Assembly (NCBI GenBank): GCA_002372735.1
Contig: DFIE01000090.1
Coordinates: 1-8,850 of the forward strand
DNA length: 8,850 nucleotides
Direction: 5' to 3'
From: Clostridiales bacterium UBA3705
GTDB lineage: Bacteria; Bacillota_A; Clostridia; Oscillospirales; Oscillospiraceae
Shown here: positions 6,914 through 8,850 of the stretch, one piece after another
How positions within the stretch are numbered: the first letter of the stretch is position 1
Layout: the number at the start of each line of letters is the position of its first letter
Notes under the pieces: model-generated
The model's input: the letters and a program-made list of their open reading frames with translations, nothing else
The model's database searches: none
Told to the model about the DNA's origin: nothing
Position numbers and translations under genes: made by a program

Positions 6914-7900
6914 TCAATCCTCCGTGGCCGGGGCCCCCAGGGCCTGGCGCAGCAGCGCCAGGTTGTCGGCCATCCGGCTGAGATAGTCCGGTCCCTCCGC
7001 CAGGGCCTGGGGGGTGACGGACTGCATGGAGTCCAGCACCAGCAGGGGCGGGTGGGAGACGGTGGTTTCAATGACGGTCTGGGCCAGGCGGTGGTCCCCG
7101 CCCTCCAGGCAGAGCACCGCCGGGAGCTCCAGCTCGTCCGCCTTGCCGGCCAGGAAGGCGATGGTCTCAAAGCTGGCCTCGGTTTGGGTGGAGCAGCCGG
7201 AGAAGGCCGCGTAAAAATCCAGGCCGTAGTCCTGGGTGAGATAGCGCAGGGGGAAGCGGTCGGCCACCAGCAGGGTGCGGGTGGTCCCCTCCGCCGCCGC
7301 CCGGGCGTAGCCCTCGTCCAGGGCGGAAAGGGCCTTGTCATAGTCCGCCAGGGCCGCCTCATAGGCGGTCTGCCCGTCGGGGTCCTTGGCGGAAAGGGCA
7401 GCGGCCAGCTCCGGCAGCAGCTGCCGGACGGTCTTGGGGCTGAGCCAGATGTGCTCGTCATAGGCCGGGCCCTCGTCCTCCTCCTCGGGGGCTTGGATGC
7501 CATCGGTCTGCTCCAGGCGGGCGGCGTCTCCCAGCAGCGCCAGGCAGTTCAGCACGGTCATGTCCGGGTTGGTCCCCTGGGCCAGGGCGTCGTGGACCCA
7601 GCCGTCCGATTCGCCCCCCACAAAGAGGAAGACGTCACAGCCGGAGATCCGCACCATGTCCTCCACCGAGGGCTGATAGCTGTGCAGATCCGCCCCGTTT
7701 TGCACCAGCAGCCGGACCTCCACGGTCTCGGCCCGGTCTTTGGTCAGGGCCAGGGCCCACTCGTACAGGGGATACACGGTGCAAACCACCGTGAGCTTGT
7801 GGGCCGCCGGGGCCTCCCCCACGGCGCAGCCCGCCAGCAGCCCCAGCAGCAGGGCGATGAGCACCGCCCCGGATACAATCATATAGATCGCTTTTTTCAT
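6914..7900 (-). CDS. znuA: Zinc ABC transporter substrate-binding lipoprotein, variant site
   Basis: A 328-residue cluster A-I metal-binding protein, anchored outside the membrane by lipobox LLAGC (Cys25). The ATG at 7900 overlaps the regulator's stop (ATGA); an open extension to 7933 lies inside the regulator gene. Expected ligands are His73 in GADLHSYQPS and His150 in DEHIWLSP. Between them, where ZnuA proteins usually carry a His-rich loop, this one has an acidic run EEEDEGPAYDEH (139-150). The usual third ligand, the His of a HDAYGYF-like motif, is replaced: the matching stretch reads ADRFPLRYLTQDYGL (213-227), with Asp214-Arg215 there. Asp290 (VLDSMQ) may be the fourth ligand, and His270 in LEGGDHRLAQ could substitute. 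I believe such variants occur in Clostridia. Zinc is the likely cargo from context, but the altered site leaves manganese or another divalent ion open. Confidence 0.9.
   Translation of the reverse strand: MKKAIYMIVSGAVLIALLLGLLAGCAVGEAPAAHKLTVVCTVYPLYEWALALTKDRAETVEVRLLVQNGADLHSYQPSVEDMVRISGCDVFLFVGGESDGWVHDALAQGTNPDMTVLNCLALLGDAARLEQTDGIQAPEEEDEGPAYDEHIWLSPKTVRQLLPELAAALSAKDPDGQTAYEAALADYDKALSALDEGYARAAAEGTTRTLLVADRFPLRYLTQDYGLDFYAAFSGCSTQTEASFETIAFLAGKADELELPAVLCLEGGDHRLAQTVIETTVSHPPLLVLDSMQSVTPQALAEGPDYLSRMADNLALLRQALGAPATED
6919..6923 (-). promoter_or_regulatory. Shine-Dalgarno deciding the znuC start
   Basis: GGAGG lies inside the last codons of znuA, 7 nt before the ATG at 6911. The competing in-frame TTG at 6917 would leave only a single base between the site and the codon, which is too close. 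This supports the 236-residue form beginning MAQLRCENLALGYEG. Confidence 0.8.
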
Positions 7901-8304
7901 TTCTTGGGGCCCTTTCCCTGGCAGCTTTCGCACAGACCGTACAGGACGGTTTCGGTTTTGTCAATGGCAAAGCCGTCCAGCTGGGCCACGGTGCGCACCA
8001 GGGCCTCGGTATCAGACTCCGCCATGTGGATGGTCCGGCCGCAGCCTGTGCAGTTCAGGTGCAGATGGGCCCGGCAGGCCCCGCCGCCCACATACTGATA
8101 GGCCGCCTCGCGGCTGCCGGGCAGGGTGACCCGGCGGATCTGCCCGTCCTGCTCCAGGGCCGCCAGATTGCGGTACACCGCGCTCAGACTGATCTGCTCG
8201 GGCCCCAGGCCCCCGTGGATGCCCCGGGCGGTGAGACTCTCCTGGGAGTGGGTGCAGAGATATTCCAGCAGCTGCCTGCGCTGCTCGGTTTTATAAGAAG
8301 ACAA
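7897..8304 (-). CDS. zur: Fur-family metal-dependent repressor, probably Zur
   Basis: A 135-residue DNA-binding repressor, the first gene of the operon. The N-terminal winged-helix domain includes TARGIHGGLG (25-34) and the recognition region ISLSAVYRNLAALEQDGQIRRV (38-59), a clear Fur-family signature. The dimerisation domain carries the two structural-zinc pairs C-T-G-C (85 and 88) and C-E-S-C (125 and 128). His80, His82 and His93 are candidate regulatory-metal ligands. Translation must start at a TTG (8302-8304), since the only in-frame alternative upstream is the TTG of the -35 box and no ATG lies before residue 94. GGAGG stands 9 nt before it. Neighbouring znuACB and operators resembling the Zur box point to zinc sensing. 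Fur (iron) and PerR (peroxide) are alternatives that sequence alone cannot exclude. It likely represses its own operon. Confidence 0.9.
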   Translation of the reverse strand: MSSYKTEQRRQLLEYLCTHSQESLTARGIHGGLGPEQISLSAVYRNLAALEQDGQIRRVTLPGSREAAYQYVGGGACRAHLHLNCTGCGRTIHMAESDTEALVRTVAQLDGFAIDKTETVLYGLCESCQGKGPKK

Positions 8305-8318
8305 GGGGATACGCCTCC
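8302..8318 (-). promoter_or_regulatory. Shine-Dalgarno and TTG start of the regulator gene
   Basis: GGAGG (8314-8318) is followed by nine bases, CGTATCCCC, and a TTG initiation codon at 8302-8304. There is no ATG or GTG in frame that would give a Fur-sized protein. The rare start may keep regulator levels low relative to the transporter genes, an inference. Confidence 0.8.
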
Positions 8319-8320
8319 AA

Positions 8321-8339
8321 TTTGCGATTGATTCGCAAA
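8321..8339 (-). promoter_or_regulatory. Zur-like operator at the transcription start
   Basis: TTTGCGATTGATTCGCAAA is a 9-1-9 inverted repeat with one mismatched pair, centred at 8330. Its core, TGCGATTGATTCGCA, follows the 7-1-7 form used by Fur-family repressors and is close to the Bacillus Zur consensus core TCGTAATNATTACGA. It covers the region 3-21 bp downstream of the -10 box, so a bound repressor would block initiation. Confidence 0.85.
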
Positions 8340-8341
8340 AG

Positions 8342-8370
8342 AGTATAGCAGACCGGACCCCGGTTGTCAA
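8342..8370 (-). promoter_or_regulatory. Consensus sigma-70 type promoter of the zinc operon
   Basis: On the minus strand the -35 is TTGACA (8365-8370) and the -10 is TATACT (8342-8347), separated by exactly 17 bp (8348-8364). Transcription should start near 8334-8336, inside the downstream operator, giving a leader of about 30 nt before the TTG codon. One Fur-type operator lies immediately upstream and one immediately downstream. Such a near-ideal promoter needs strong repression, which the paired operators can supply. Confidence 0.9.
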
Positions 8371-8377
8371 TGCAAAA

Positions 8378-8396
8378 TTTGCAAATCATTCGCAAA
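8378..8396 (-). promoter_or_regulatory. Zur-like operator upstream of the -35 box
   Basis: On the plus strand, TTTGCAAATCATTCGCAAA is a 9-1-9 inverted repeat with one mismatched pair, centred at 8387, with core TGCAAATCATTCGCA. Its centre is 57 bp from that of the downstream operator. An overlapping 6-1-6 palindrome TGCAAAATTTGCA occupies 8371-8383 and touches the -35, so a second repressor dimer could bind side by side. The right end shares bases with the T-run of the glgA terminator. Confidence 0.8.
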
Positions 8397-8431
8397 AATC
8401 CCCCGGCACAGCGGAAGGGCTGTGCCGGGGG
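8394..8431 (-). terminator. Intrinsic terminator after glgA
   Basis: Reading the minus strand, CCCCCGGCACAGC (8419-8431) pairs perfectly with GCTGTGCCGGGGG (8400-8412) around a six-base loop, and is followed by ATTTTT (8394-8399). A 13-bp GC-rich stem plus five T residues is a strong rho-independent terminator. It begins about 20 nt after the glgA stop and insulates the zinc operon from glycogen-gene transcription. The opposite strand lacks a comparable T-run. Confidence 0.92.
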
Positions 8432-8451
8432 GATTGCTTTGCGCCGAAAAA

Positions 8452-8850
8452 TCAGGGCTTGAGCTCCAGATACAGGGCGCGGTACTGCTTGGCGGAGTTC
8501 TCCCAGGAGACGTCCTTGTCCATGTCCCGCAGGACCATCCGGTCCCAGGCCTCCCGGTTGGTGAAGTACAGGGTCTTGGCCCGGTTGATGGCATCCAGCA
8601 GCAGGCCGGCGTCGTACCGGTCAAAGGTGAAGCCGTTGCCCTCGTCGGTAAAGCGGTTGTAGGGCAGGACGGTGTCCTTCAGGCCGCCGGTCTCCCGCAC
8701 CACGGGCACGGTGCCGTAGCGCATGGCGATCAGCTGGGTCAGGCCGCAGGGCTCAAACAGGGAGGGCACCAGCAGGGCGTCGGCGCCGGCGTAGATCTGG
8801 TGGGCGCGGCCCTCGTCATACATGATGTTGGAGCAGACGCTGCCCTTGTA
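8452..8850 (-). CDS. glgA: Glycogen synthase, C-terminal part (cut by window edge)
   Basis: The last 132 codons of a glycosyltransferase family 5 enzyme that extends glycogen by transferring glucose from ADP-glucose to the growing chain in the cytoplasm. The 5' part lies beyond the window. The family signature is plain: GADALLVPSLFEPCGLTQLIAMRYGTVPVVRETGGLKDTV, read from about 8790 down to 8670. It contains the E-P-C-G-L active-site segment and the glycine-rich T-G-G-L loop. The C-terminal helix region (DAINRAKTLYFTNREAWDRMVLRDMDKDVSW) is also typical. The end YRALYLELKP fits the usual C-terminus, and the stop is TGA at 8452-8454. A full protein of about 470-480 residues is expected. It appears to be the last gene of its unit, being followed by a strong terminator, and is unrelated to the zinc genes. 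Confidence 0.95.
   Translation of the reverse strand, partial: YKGSVCSNIMYDEGRAHQIYAGADALLVPSLFEPCGLTQLIAMRYGTVPVVRETGGLKDTVLPYNRFTDEGNGFTFDRYDAGLLLDAINRAKTLYFTNREAWDRMVLRDMDKDVSWENSAKQYRALYLELKP

Noticed and set aside
8305..8336. Riboswitch or attenuator in the operon leader
   Set aside because: The leader between the expected start site and the TTG codon is only about 30 nt and contains the operator and Shine-Dalgarno, too short for a folded regulatory RNA.
8305..8370. Longer regulator starting at the TTG at 8368-8370
   Set aside because: That TTG belongs to the -35 box, upstream of the expected transcription start. The extra residues do not fit the Fur family, and the TTG at 8302-8304 has a well-spaced Shine-Dalgarno.

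Overview
The window is a GC-rich stretch from a Gram-positive anaerobe, most likely a gut Clostridia member of the Oscillospiraceae (Flavonifractor/Pseudoflavonifractor-like). This placement is an inference. It rests on strong GGAGG Shine-Dalgarno sites, lipoprotein signal peptides on the solute-binding proteins, GC-rich codon use, a Clostridia-type glycogen synthase tail, and an intergenic GGGCGGATG/CATCCGCCC hairpin repeat of a kind I associate with such genomes. Every gene I can support lies on the minus strand, so the window reads right to left. The long plus-strand open frames are antisense shadows.

Right edge (8850-8400): the 3' end of a glycogen synthase gene (glgA) and a strong intrinsic terminator. 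Next (8396-8302) is a compact control region. It holds a consensus sigma-70 promoter (TTGACA, 17 bp, TATACT) with a Fur-family operator on each side, of the form TGCGAATNATTCGCA. The downstream operator sits on the expected transcription start.

Zinc block (8304-4215): a Fur-family repressor (probably Zur) with a TTG start, then a zinc ABC importer (znuA binding protein, znuC ATPase, znuB permease), then two small lipoproteins that are paralogous to each other and share a D-A-x-x-C-C-x4-E-F motif. Junctions are four-base ATGA overlaps, apart from a 2-nt gap before znuC. This is one translationally coupled operon, probably repressed by its own first gene when zinc is sufficient.

Polyamine-type ABC importer (4190-408): potA, potB, potC and potD, again joined by ATGA or TGATG overlaps. 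Only 24 nt separate it from the last zinc-block lipoprotein. That gap holds a good ribosome-binding site but no visible terminator or promoter. The first clear terminator after the Zur promoter is the one after potD (376-404), so the ten genes may form one transcript of about 8 kb. The PotD-like protein appears to lack the acidic residues that bind polyamine in E. coli PotD, so its substrate is uncertain.

Left edge (1-370): no gene. It holds about five tandem copies of a ~74-bp unit, each centred on a hairpin followed by CTACGG. The outermost copy has a different stem sequence that still pairs, and the copy nearest potD is bounded by 10-bp inverted repeats, as in a small non-autonomous element.
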